A stretch of 35,032 nucleotides of DNA, from assembly GCA_021774445.1 (NCBI GenBank), contig JAJFJA010000039.1, positions 1-35,032 of the forward strand. Direction: 5' to 3'. The translations under genes were made by a program, and so were the position numbers. The notes beneath the pieces are model-generated. The model saw nothing but the letters and a program-made list of their open reading frames with translations. It did not search any database and was not told the origin of the DNA. The stretch comes from Alphaproteobacteria bacterium. GTDB lineage: Bacteria > Pseudomonadota > Alphaproteobacteria > UBA6615. How positions within the stretch are numbered: the stretch's first letter is position 1; every line of letters starts with the position of its first letter. Of the stretch, positions 8,599-18,132 are shown piece after piece.

Positions 8599-9186
8599 CT
8601 AGGCGCCCTCGGCACCCGGCTGACCGGCAAAACTGACGCACAGTCTATCCGTCTCGTGGCCCGGCACCATGACGTCTTTGAGCCCGCATTGCACGGCGCC
8701 ATCCCCGTCCCGCCGCACCATATTGCCGCATTTGCCGCATACGCCCAGCTTACACCACCCATTGGCGCATTCGAGCTGATCCGCGAGCAGGCCCAGCGCC
8801 TGACGCAACGCGTCGTTGAGTTCGACCGGCAGTTCCGCCGCCGCGTTATCGACACAGCGCAGCGGGTCCCGCGCCAGCATCGCCTTGCCGACATCTGTGA
8901 TCTCCAACCGGCTCACCCGCTTGTCGGTACCGTCGCGAAGTCGTCTCAAACAGCCTTTATTCTCCAACGCGATAACAGTCTGACTGGCGGTGCCCTTGGT
9001 GGTCCCGAGAAACGTCGCTAAGGCACCGGGCGTACGCGAGAAACAGTTGGCGCGAGCGATGAACCGCAGGCTTTCCCACTGCGCGGGATTGAGTCCATGG
9101 GCGAATTGCAGGCATCGCGTCATCCGCCCAAGCCGATCCAGCAGGTCAGTCAGCTTGTCGGAAGCCCTGTTTGCCGCCTCAATCAC
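8599..9186 (-). CDS. MarR-like winged-helix regulator with C-terminal cysteine cluster
   Basis: A 195-residue protein. Residues ~10-135 match a MarR-type winged helix: LNPAQWESLRFI, then TPGALATFLGTTKGTASQTVIALENKGCLRR as the recognition-helix region, then the wing DGTDKRVSRLEIT. The tail, residues 140-183, holds six cysteines (140, 145, 150, 153, 167, 183) and His177 in the layout C-x4-C-x4-C-x2-C-x13-C-x15-C. This resembles a zinc ribbon or a small Fe-S site. Comparable Cys-rich tails occur in a subset of proteobacterial MarR proteins, but I know of no characterised ligand. A GTG start with GAGGGA 6 bases upstream sets the N-terminus. It is divergent from an RpoH-type sigma gene across a promoter flanked by inverted repeats, so it is the natural candidate repressor there. 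Confidence 0.85.
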   Translation of the reverse strand: MIEAANRASDKLTDLLDRLGRMTRCLQFAHGLNPAQWESLRFIARANCFSRTPGALATFLGTTKGTASQTVIALENKGCLRRLRDGTDKRVSRLEITDVGKAMLARDPLRCVDNAAAELPVELNDALRQALGLLADQLECANGWCKLGVCGKCGNMVRRDGDGAVQCGLKDVMVPGHETDRLCVSFAGQPGAEGA

Positions 9187-9224
9187 CGGATTCCCTCACT
9201 CAGAGCACAGACGCCAATATGCTA

Positions 9225-9290
9225 TCGAGTCGATATTATTCTTGCGTCAGCCGGGTTTCGATCCTATTCTAGGAGAAGATATCGACTCGA
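9225..9290. promoter_or_regulatory. Promoter bracketed by a perfect 12-bp inverted repeat (marR-like / rpoH-like intergenic)
   Basis: TCGAGTCGATAT at 9225-9236 is repeated in exact reverse complement at 9279-9290 (ATATCGACTCGA). Between them is a rightward sigma70-like promoter: TTGCGT at 9242-9247, 17-base spacer, TATTCT at 9265-9270. The right repeat covers the expected transcription start and the left one lies just upstream of the -35, a classic repressor layout. The same bases can be read as an alphaproteobacterial heat-shock-type promoter (CTTG at 9241, N18, CCTATTCTAG), so autoregulation by the sigma factor is also possible. A third GTCGATAT is at 9317-9324. Binding by the neighbouring MarR-like protein is inference. 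Confidence 0.6.
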
Positions 9291-9304
9291 AACCAAACTC
9301 AAAT

Positions 9305-9333
9305 CCCGGGCTACCCGTCGATATAGGCCCGGG
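9305..9333 (+). promoter_or_regulatory. Leader hairpin upstream of the sigma factor gene
   Basis: CCCGGGC at 9305-9311 pairs with GCCCGGG at 9327-9333, leaving a 15-base loop that contains a third copy of GTCGATAT. It lies in the presumed 5' leader of the sigma gene, about 30 bases before its ATG. It could be an RNA structure affecting translation, as seen for other rpoH leaders, or merely part of an operator. No T-run follows, so it is not a standard terminator. Confidence 0.35.
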
Positions 9334-9361
9334 AGCGGGTTTGTCAAAGGATCAGTAGGCT

Positions 9362-10243
9362 ATGTCATTCGGCAGGTCCGGAGAACTTGATCAGGGCAAC
9401 CGCCGCTACATCGCGTCGGTCATGGAGGCCCCCATCCTCGAGCGCGAGTATGAGTTCGACCTCGCCCGGCGCTGGCGCGACCACAAAGACGAAGACGCCC
9501 TGCATGAGCTGATCGAAGCCTATGCCCGTTTCGTCGTTCGCATCGCCTGGGGCTTTCGGGGTTATGGCCTGCCCATCGGGGACCTCGTCCAGGAGGGCAA
9601 TATCGGCATCATGGAGGCGGCGGCGCGGTTCGATCCTGAACGCAATGCGCGTTTTTCGACTTACGCCTCTTGGTGGATCATGGCCGCCATCCAGGATCAC
9701 ATCCTGCGCCACAACTCGATTGTCCGTATCGCCACCACGCCGGCGCAACGGCGCTTGTTCTTCAATCTGCGCCGCGTCCGGGCCCGGCTCTCCACCGGCG
9801 CCGACGGCGAACTGACCAGCGCCGATCGGGAAAAAGTCGCCGAGCAACTCCGGGTCAAGCCCACGGATGTAGAGCGCATGGAGGCCCATCTTGGCGGGCC
9901 AGACCCCTCACTGAACGCCAGCATCGGCGATGAGGACGCCATGCAGGCTCTGGACATGCTGGCCGACGACGGCCCCAATCCCGAAGAGGTCGTCGGCGAT
10001 ATCTTCGACACCCGAATGCGCTCCAAATGGCTTCACGAGGCCCTCGACGAATTGACCCCTCGCGAACGCGACATCATCGTCGGCCGCTTCCTGAGCGAAG
10101 AAAAGAGCACTCTGGCGGAAATCGGCGACGATTTCGGCGTCAGCAAGGAACGCATCCGCCAAATCGAGGCCAAGGCGCTGTCCAAGCTGCACGACACCCT
10201 GAAGCACCGCATCACCAACCCCCGCGAGATGCTGCCGAATTAG
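9362..10243 (+). CDS. RpoH-family (sigma-32-like) RNA polymerase sigma factor
   Basis: A 293-residue alternative sigma factor. Region 2 includes LVQEGNIGIMEAAARFDPERNARFSTYASWWIMAAI. The RpoH box is at residues 129-137 as QRRLFFNLR, the mark separating heat-shock sigmas from the housekeeping type. Region 4.2 ends ERDIIVGRFLSEEKSTLAEIGDDFGVSKERIRQIEAKAL. The sequence differs from typical RpoH1 in region 2 (for example AWGFRGYGLPIGDLV and the HNSIVRIATTPAQ stretch), which suggests a second, stress-specific RpoH paralogue of the kind alphaproteobacteria often carry. AAGGA lies 10 bases before the ATG. It is divergent from the MarR-like gene and its promoter is flanked by inverted repeats. The neighbouring genes give no target. 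Confidence 0.9.
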   Translation: MSFGRSGELDQGNRRYIASVMEAPILEREYEFDLARRWRDHKDEDALHELIEAYARFVVRIAWGFRGYGLPIGDLVQEGNIGIMEAAARFDPERNARFSTYASWWIMAAIQDHILRHNSIVRIATTPAQRRLFFNLRRVRARLSTGADGELTSADREKVAEQLRVKPTDVERMEAHLGGPDPSLNASIGDEDAMQALDMLADDGPNPEEVVGDIFDTRMRSKWLHEALDELTPRERDIIVGRFLSEEKSTLAEIGDDFGVSKERIRQIEAKALSKLHDTLKHRITNPREMLPN

Positions 10244-10293
10244 GCACTTTCTCGTCGGTGCTATTGGCCCGGCACGCGTGCCCGATCGGTTGC

Positions 10294-10653
10294 CTACCAG
10301 CGCCACGCCCAGAAAGTGGTTCCCATGATCACCAGCCCGATCATTGCCATCGCCACCGCAATGGCAATGAGCAAAAACCGAGACCCTCGCTTCACCAGCT
10401 GGTAGCGAGCAAGAAATTCCGCGTCAGCGGTCCCGCTGGAACGACGATAAGCCTCAACAGCACCAACAACATGGACGTGCCGCAAAAGCCACGGAAGGGA
10501 ATGCCAATATTCCGTTTGGTTTTGTTGTAGGTAGGTGATCAGAGTACGCGTCCGGCGACTATTTCGCACCGACAGCCACCATGCCAGCAGCGTCACCACG
10601 GCGGCACCGATAATCAGGACTATGATGGCGGGGCTGGTCTGTGAGGCGGACAT
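10294..10653 (-). CDS. Small membrane protein of unknown function
   Basis: A 119-residue protein I do not recognise. It has two hydrophobic segments: residues ~8-28 (AIIVLIIGAAVVTLLAWWL) and ~92-115 (FLLIAIAVAMAMIGLVIMG). The middle ~60 residues are polar with several Arg, Trp and His. It ends in WAWRW. It probably sits in the inner membrane with the polar segment on one side. There is no clear Shine-Dalgarno before the ATG at 10653. It converges with the sigma factor gene and is divergent from an ankyrin-repeat gene across an 80-base A/T-rich gap. Codon use looks like the neighbouring genes, so it is probably real, though nothing else supports a role. Confidence 0.6.
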   Translation of the reverse strand: MSASQTSPAIIVLIIGAAVVTLLAWWLSVRNSRRTRTLITYLQQNQTEYWHSLPWLLRHVHVVGAVEAYRRSSGTADAEFLARYQLVKRGSRFLLIAIAVAMAMIGLVIMGTTFWAWRW

Positions 10654-10733
10654 CGAACCGGTTCACTCGTTGCAACGCTGCTCGACTATGCTCATAAGTA
10701 AATAACAAATTATTCAATCGATCGGCCGCCGCG

Positions 10734-11249
10734 ATGCAGGATTCAAAGGCCATCCACGACGCTTACAAGCGCGGCGACATAGAAACATTGAAAAACCTAC
10801 TGGGAGATCCCCCGGATTTCCCGAATTGCCGTGGACCGAGCGCTATTGACGAAATCGTTCTGGAATACGCGATCTACCACAGCCCGCTGCCGTTCATCCG
10901 CGAACTCCTCGAACTTGGCGCCAACCCGAACTACGAGGATCACGCCGGGTTCCCGTCGCTAATCGCGGCGCTGAGCTGTTCTGATCGCCCGGATATGCCT
11001 GAAATCCTCGCGGTGCTTCTCTCCTTTGGCGCCGACGTTCAGCAGCGCGGTTTTAACGATTACACGCCGCTCCACTACGCCGCGAACCTGGAGAACATCC
11101 CGGCTATGGAACTCCTCCTCGCCCACGGGGCGGATCTCAATGCCCGCACCAATGTCGACGACTTTGCCACACCACTTGAAGAAATGGAGATCCTCGGGCG
11201 CGAACAATCGGTCGCGTTCTTGCGCCAAGCAGCCAGCAAGGCGACCTAG
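10734..11249 (+). CDS. Ankyrin-repeat protein
   Basis: A 171-residue protein made almost wholly of ankyrin repeats, which usually mediate protein-protein contacts. Recognisable units are FIRELLELGANPNYED (around 53-68), SLIAAL...EILAVLLSFGADVQQRG (~73-105), and YTPLHYAA...AMELLLAHGADLNART (~108-140), followed by a degenerate unit. There is no signal peptide or membrane segment, so it is probably cytoplasmic. The ATG at 10734 has no clear Shine-Dalgarno. The upstream gap has an A/T-rich palindrome, AATAA-CAAA-TTATT, at 10701-10714. It converges on a second ankyrin gene with only 12 bases between the stops. The partner is unknown; such small ankyrin proteins often act as inhibitors or chaperones of a neighbour, but that is inference. 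Confidence 0.8.
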   Translation: MQDSKAIHDAYKRGDIETLKNLLGDPPDFPNCRGPSAIDEIVLEYAIYHSPLPFIRELLELGANPNYEDHAGFPSLIAALSCSDRPDMPEILAVLLSFGADVQQRGFNDYTPLHYAANLENIPAMELLLAHGADLNARTNVDDFATPLEEMEILGREQSVAFLRQAASKAT

Positions 11250-11261
11250 GCAGCCACGGCG

Positions 11262-11669
11262 TCAGTTGCTGGGCGCACCGTTTCCTTCAGCGGCCGCTAT
11301 ATAGGCCGCGAGCTCAGGCATATCCTGGGACTCCGCCAACTGCCGCGCCGTCTTCCCCGCGAATCCCGGCGCACCGCGACCGCATAGCGATGTGGCGGCC
11401 CCCGCGTCGACGAGTTGTTTCGCGATCCCGACATGGTGATTTATCACCGCGAGCATGAGGGCGCCGAGGCCATACTTGGCCGTCACATCCGGATCGGCAT
11501 CGTGCCCCAGTAGCACGCGAACGACCTCGTCCCGACCATGCATCGCTGCCTGCATAAGCGCGGTCTGCCCGTGCCGGTCTAACTTATTGACGTTTGCGCC
11601 CTCGGCCAGCAGGCGCTCGACGCTCAGGACATCGCCGGCGACGGCCGCGTCTCGCCAAGCATCCCGCAT
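11262..11669 (-). CDS. Ankyrin-repeat protein
   Basis: A 135-residue protein with about three ankyrin repeats. It begins WRDAAVAGDVLSVERLLAEGANVNKLD, then GQTALMQAAMHGRDEVVRVLLGHDADPDVT and ALMLAVINHHVGIAKQLVDAGAATSL, and ends with a degenerate unit, KTARQLAESQDMPELAAYI. No signal peptide or membrane segment. The frame opens with a GTG directly before the ATG at 11669; neither has a good Shine-Dalgarno. It faces the other ankyrin gene tail to tail. The two proteins share only the repeat consensus and not a close duplication, as judged by eye, so a recent tandem inversion is unlikely. Function unknown. Confidence 0.8.
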   Translation of the reverse strand: MRDAWRDAAVAGDVLSVERLLAEGANVNKLDRHGQTALMQAAMHGRDEVVRVLLGHDADPDVTAKYGLGALMLAVINHHVGIAKQLVDAGAATSLCGRGAPGFAGKTARQLAESQDMPELAAYIAAAEGNGAPSN

Positions 11670-11775
11670 CACCCGGGCACCGCGGCATAGATATCGGGCA
11701 CGACCGCGGCCCTACGCGAGTATGGCACCGAGGCGGCCGCTCATCCAGCGCCCGCTAGATGCAGCGATGAGAGCC

Positions 11776-12261
11776 TTATGATGCGGCGGAGAACGCCGGC
11801 AGTTCCCCGGTCCGCGGACCAAACCCGAGTTGCGCGAGCCAGAAGCGCTCGAGCGTCCGTAGATTGCCGTTCGCCTCGCTCAGGGCCTTGCTATCGACGG
11901 TCTCTGCGATGGCAACCAGGTGCCGCTCGAACATCTCTTCGAGTTTGTCGCGCAGCTCGAGGCCCCGCTCGGTCAGGCTGACCCGTACGGAACGACGGTC
12001 ATGGGGCGACCGCTCATGCTTGAGGAAGCCGTTCTCCGTCATCTTCTTGACGTTGTAGGAGACGTTCGAGCCGAGATAATAGCCGCGCAAGGTAAGCTCA
12101 CCGACAGTCATCTCTTCGGTGCCGATATTGTAGAGGATCAGCGCCTGCACGTTGTTGATGTCATGAATGCCCATCTGGTCCAGCTCGACCTTCACGACTT
12201 CCATGAACTGACGATGCATACGCTCCAGCAGTATGATCGTTGTCAGATAAGCCTGCTTCAC
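11776..12261 (-). CDS. ldtR: LdtR-like MarR family transcriptional regulator
   Basis: A winged-helix regulator of the type described as LdtR in Rhizobiales, linked there to L,D-transpeptidase and cell-wall stress genes. The recognised core is AYLTTIILLERMHRQFMEVVKVEL, then INNVQALILYNIG, MTVGELTLRGYYLGSNVSYNVKKMTENG as the DNA-recognition helix, and DRRSVRVSLTERG as the wing. The frame is open to an ATG at 12318 (180 residues). The GTG at 12261 (161 residues) is preferred because GAGGA lies 5 bases before it and the product begins just ahead of the conserved AYLTTI. The 12318 start has no Shine-Dalgarno. An imperfect repeat, GTTAAGG-ATCG-CCTAAC, lies upstream at 12330-12346. Confidence 0.85.
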   Translation of the reverse strand: MKQAYLTTIILLERMHRQFMEVVKVELDQMGIHDINNVQALILYNIGTEEMTVGELTLRGYYLGSNVSYNVKKMTENGFLKHERSPHDRRSVRVSLTERGLELRDKLEEMFERHLVAIAETVDSKALSEANGNLRTLERFWLAQLGFGPRTGELPAFSAAS

Positions 12262-12375
12262 GGCATTCCTCACTAAATCACGAGTAAAATTTTCGGCAAA
12301 CTGTGCCGTCCTAAGCATCGGTCAAGAGGGTTAAGGATCGCCTAACGAGCGGCCAACGCCGTTCAAATCCGCTGG

Positions 12376-13269
12376 TTACCCGGCGTTTTCACGGATCATC
12401 CGGATAATTCCCGAAAAATCGAGCCCCGCATTTCCGGCCTCGACAAAGCGCTCGAACAGGGCGCCCGCCTGCAGGCCCAGGGGAATCGTCGCCCCGCTGC
12501 TCTCCGCCGCCTGTTGCGCCAACCGCAAGTCTTTCAGCATCATGGCCGCCGTAAAGCCTGGCTCGTAGTCTCTGTTCGCGGGTGAAGCCGGCACCGGCCC
12601 GGGGATCGGACAATTGGTGGTCAGCGACCAACACGAACCCGAGGAGCGGCTGGAGATCTCGAACAAGGTTTCCGCCTCCAACCCCAGTTTCTCGGCCAGG
12701 CAAAAGGCTTCCGCCACCGAGATCATCTGGATGCCGAGCATCAGATTGTTGCACAGCTTCGCCGCCTGCCCACTGCCGGCCGGACCGGCATGCACCACGG
12801 TCTTGCCCATCGCGTAGAACAGCGACCGCCCCCGCTGAAAGACCTTCTCCTCGCCGCCGACCATGAAGGTCAGCGTGCCGGCGCCGGCCCCCGCAACACC
12901 GCCGGAGACTGGCGCGTCCAGCATGCCGTAGCCACTGTCTTCGGCCGCCTTGTGAACCGCCCGGGCGGTATCCACATCAATCGTCGAACAGTCAATAAAC
13001 AGCATACCGCGGCGCGCCCCATCCAACAGTCCCCCATCGCCCAGATACACCTCTTCGACATGGCGGCCCGCCGGCAGCATGGTGATCACCGCGTCGCAAT
13101 CCTCAGCCGCAGCGACGGTACTGCCGGCCACGACAATACCGGCCTCTCCAGCCGCCTGCAGCGCCTCGGCGGCCAGGTCGAAACCACGCACCTCATGTCC
13201 GGCCTTGACCAAATTCGCCGCCATCGGCCCGCCCATGTTACCGAGCCCAATAAACCCGACCCTGGCCAT
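12376..13269 (-). CDS. mmsB: 3-hydroxyisobutyrate dehydrogenase
   Basis: A 297-residue NAD-dependent enzyme of the beta-hydroxyacid dehydrogenase family. It oxidises 3-hydroxyisobutyrate to methylmalonate semialdehyde in valine breakdown. The dinucleotide fold opens with VGFIGLGNMGGPMAANL. The substrate-binding signature is DAPVSGGVAGAGAGTLTFMVGG, and the catalytic lysine is in GSGQAAKLCNNLML. The C-terminal part, GFTAAMMLKDLRLA, is typical. The ATG at 13269 has GAGGTG, which overlaps the end of the preceding hydrolase gene 8 bases upstream, so the two are translated together. The next enzyme of the route, MmsA, is not in the window. Confidence 0.93.
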   Translation of the reverse strand: MARVGFIGLGNMGGPMAANLVKAGHEVRGFDLAAEALQAAGEAGIVVAGSTVAAAEDCDAVITMLPAGRHVEEVYLGDGGLLDGARRGMLFIDCSTIDVDTARAVHKAAEDSGYGMLDAPVSGGVAGAGAGTLTFMVGGEEKVFQRGRSLFYAMGKTVVHAGPAGSGQAAKLCNNLMLGIQMISVAEAFCLAEKLGLEAETLFEISSRSSGSCWSLTTNCPIPGPVPASPANRDYEPGFTAAMMLKDLRLAQQAAESSGATIPLGLQAGALFERFVEAGNAGLDFSGIIRMIRENAG

Positions 13270-13277
13270 TGTTCACC

Positions 13278-14318
13278 TCATGCGAATTGCAGTTCCGCCT
13301 CCAGCGGCGCGAAGTACTGATCCAGATCCACGTCGGTGACCGCGTCAAGGCTCGCCGGCTGCCACCGCGGCGCATTGTCCTTGTCCACCAACACCGCCCG
13401 CACCCCCTCATAAAAGTCATGCCCGGCCATGCAACGTTGGCTCAGCCGGAACTCCATCCGCATAATATCCTCGAAATCGAGCGTCGCGCTTTCACGCATC
13501 TGCCGGAACGTCAGCTTCAGACTGGACGGCGAACGAGAGCGCAGCAGCGCCGCGGTTTCCAACGCCCAATCGTTGCCCTCCTCGTCCAGCGCCCGGAGGA
13601 TCTCTTCGACACGGTTCCGGCCGAAACACCGATCGATTTCCGCCCGGCGCGCCGCGAGAGCGGACGGCGTCTTCGGCGCCGCGCCACCAAGCACCGCGCC
13701 GATACCATCGGCACTCTTGTCCGGTGCCGCCACAAGTCTGTCGACCAGCCCGGCCAGGTCGCCGCTTTCGAGATAATGGGTCGCCAGACCGGCGTATAGA
13801 CAGTCCGCGCTACCGATACGGCCCCCGGTAAGCGCCAGATACAGGCCGACGCGCCCGGGGCACCGTGGCAGGAAATAGCCGGCCCCGATGTCCGGAAACA
13901 GTCCAAGCGCTGTCTCCGGCATGGCGAACAGCGTCCGCTCGGTCACCACCCGGTGCGAGCCATGCACGCTCAGTCCGGCGCCGCCGCCCATCACCACTCC
14001 ATCCATCAGCGCAACGTAAGGCTTACCGAAACGGAATATCGTTTGGTTTAGTCGATACTCTTCATAATAGAACGCGCGGCCCTCGGGGGCACCCTTGCCG
14101 GCGTGATAGAGCGCCCTGACATCGCCGCCGGCACAAAACGCCCGCTCTCCCGCACCGCGCACTAAGACCGCGGCGATTTCCGGATCACCCGCCCACCGAT
14201 CCAGCATCGCCTTGAACGACACCGCCATCTCCAAACTGAGCGCGTTCAGCGCGCGTGGCCGGTTGAGTGTCACGAGCCCAAGGCCGTCCCTTGCCTCAAA
14301 CAATATCTCTTCTTCCAT
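13278..14318 (-). CDS. 3-hydroxyisobutyryl-CoA hydrolase
   Basis: A 346-residue crotonase-fold enzyme that hydrolyses 3-hydroxyisobutyryl-CoA to free 3-hydroxyisobutyrate, the substrate of the next gene product. Features are LNRPRALNALSLEM, the oxyanion loop AFCAGGDVRALYHAG, DGVVMGGGAGLSVHGSHRVVTE, and MPETALGLFPDIGAGYFLPRCPG. The ETALGLFPD context and ~345-residue length separate HIBYL-CoA hydrolases from ordinary enoyl-CoA hydratases (~260 residues). AGGG lies close before the ATG. It stands 115 bases after the isobutyryl-CoA dehydrogenase stop. That gap could hold a secondary promoter, but I found no clear one. Confidence 0.92.
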   Translation of the reverse strand: MEEEILFEARDGLGLVTLNRPRALNALSLEMAVSFKAMLDRWAGDPEIAAVLVRGAGERAFCAGGDVRALYHAGKGAPEGRAFYYEEYRLNQTIFRFGKPYVALMDGVVMGGGAGLSVHGSHRVVTERTLFAMPETALGLFPDIGAGYFLPRCPGRVGLYLALTGGRIGSADCLYAGLATHYLESGDLAGLVDRLVAAPDKSADGIGAVLGGAAPKTPSALAARRAEIDRCFGRNRVEEILRALDEEGNDWALETAALLRSRSPSSLKLTFRQMRESATLDFEDIMRMEFRLSQRCMAGHDFYEGVRAVLVDKDNAPRWQPASLDAVTDVDLDQYFAPLEAELQFA

Positions 14319-14433
14319 ACCGGCCCTGTTCCTTTTCCCTTCATACTCAACGGTCTACGGCCACGACCGAAGGTACTTGACCACCGGGGTCACATCGCAA
14401 GATATGACCTTAATTCGTTGATTCTAAGTCATA

Positions 14434-15570
14434 TTATCGCAGAAGCTCACGCGCGATGATAACCCGCATGATCTCGTTCGTACCTTCGAGGATTTGATGT
14501 ACCCGCAAGTCCCTGACATAGCGCTCGATCGGATAGTCCCGCAGATAACCATAGCCGCCATGCAGCTGCAGCGCGTCGTTCGCCACTCGAAAGCCCACAT
14601 CGGTGGCATAACGCTTGGCCATGGCGATCGCGGTCGGCGCTTGCGGGTCTTCCTGGTCCAGCATCCAGGCGCCACGCCACACCATCAGCCGTGCCGCTTC
14701 CAATTCCGTCGCCATATCCGCCAGCTTGAATTGCAGCGCCTGGAACTCCGATAGCGCCCGGCCAAACTGCTTTCGTTCCATCAAATAGGCCCGCGCCGCG
14801 TCCAGACAGGCGCGCGCGCCGCCCAGCGAACAGGCGGCGATATTGAGCCGGCCACCGCCCAGGCCGCTGAGCGCGATCCTGAACCCCTCGCCTTCTACCC
14901 CGAGCCGATTGGCCACCGGCACACGGCAATCCTCGAACGACACCGCCGATGTCGGTTGGCTATGCCAGCCCAGCTTTTCTTCACGCTTGCCGAACGCCAA
15001 ACCCGCCGTGCCCCGTTCGATCAGCACGCAAGATATCCCCTTGGCCCCGGGTGCCCCCGTCCGCACCATACAGGCGTAGAGATCGGACGTGGGCCCACCG
15101 GAAATGAACGCCTTGCTGCCATTGACGACATAATCGTCGCCATCCGCTACCGCCCGCGTCTTCAAGGCGGCGGCGTCGGAGCCCGCATCCGGTTCGGTCA
15201 GGCAATAACTCGCCAGCATCTCCATCGAGGTCAGCGCCGGCAACCATCGTGCCCGCTGACGCTCATCGCCGAAGCTGTCGACCATCCAACCGACCATGTT
15301 ATGGATCGACAGATAGGCTGCCGTCGACGGACATGCGGCTGCCAGTTCCTCGAATATCAACACACTGTCGAAGCGGGACAACCCGGTCCCGCCATGCTCC
15401 GGATCACAGCAGATCCCGGCAAGGCCCAACCCCGCCGCCTGCCGCAAGGTTTCGACGGGAAATATTCGCTCTGCATCCCATCGCGCCGCATGGGGCGCCA
15501 TCTCGGCCAGCGCGAAGGCCCGCGCCGTCTCCTGGAACGCCCGCTGATCCTCTGTGAGTGCGAAATCCAC
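14434..15570 (-). CDS. Isobutyryl-CoA dehydrogenase (acyl-CoA dehydrogenase family)
   Basis: A 378-residue FAD acyl-CoA dehydrogenase that probably converts isobutyryl-CoA to methacrylyl-CoA in valine degradation. Motifs are VDFALTEDQRAFQETARAFA at the start, CLTEPDAGSDAAALKT, FISGGPTSDLY, and the catalytic Glu in HQILEGTNEIMRVIIAREL at the C-terminus. The frame is open to 15729, but the GTG at 15570 is the better start. AGGGGAG lies 8 bases before it and the protein then begins like its family; the 53 extra residues have no family resemblance. Substrate assignment rests mainly on the downstream hydroxyisobutyryl-CoA hydrolase and dehydrogenase genes. A short/branched-chain substrate other than isobutyryl-CoA is possible. 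Confidence 0.87.
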   Translation of the reverse strand: MDFALTEDQRAFQETARAFALAEMAPHAARWDAERIFPVETLRQAAGLGLAGICCDPEHGGTGLSRFDSVLIFEELAAACPSTAAYLSIHNMVGWMVDSFGDERQRARWLPALTSMEMLASYCLTEPDAGSDAAALKTRAVADGDDYVVNGSKAFISGGPTSDLYACMVRTGAPGAKGISCVLIERGTAGLAFGKREEKLGWHSQPTSAVSFEDCRVPVANRLGVEGEGFRIALSGLGGGRLNIAACSLGGARACLDAARAYLMERKQFGRALSEFQALQFKLADMATELEAARLMVWRGAWMLDQEDPQAPTAIAMAKRYATDVGFRVANDALQLHGGYGYLRDYPIERYVRDLRVHQILEGTNEIMRVIIARELLR

Positions 15571-15792
15571 GGTGCGATCTCCCCTTGCGAGTCTTGTCGG
15601 ATCATAACCCCCGATCGACCGGTACAAAACCCGCCTTCCCCACGCCGCCGACCTCGCCGAGGCAAGAATTTGCGTTGACACCCACAGGATCGTGCCCTTT
15701 CTTGAGCCGCAGCTTCTGAGCGGACCCAATCTGCCCTAACGGCGAGAAAATAGTCAGGACCCCGACAGCGTGCCTGAGTGGAGGAGATACGA

Positions 15793-18120
<2,328 letters not shown>

Positions 18121-18132
18121 ATGGCAGGGGCG

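Noticed and set aside
10271..10282. Perfect 12-base palindrome GGCACGCGTGCC between the sigma gene and the small membrane protein gene
   Set aside because: As RNA it gives only a 4-bp stem with a CGCG loop and no T-run; such palindromes are frequent by chance in GC-rich DNA.
14388..14409. GGTCACAT and ATATGACC inverted repeat between the valine-pathway genes
   Set aside because: One mismatch in eight, short, and no promoter elements fit around it; not strong enough to call an operator.
15571..15792. SAM riboswitch before metY
   Set aside because: Looked for the SAM-II/SAM-I conserved cores in the upstream gap and did not find them.
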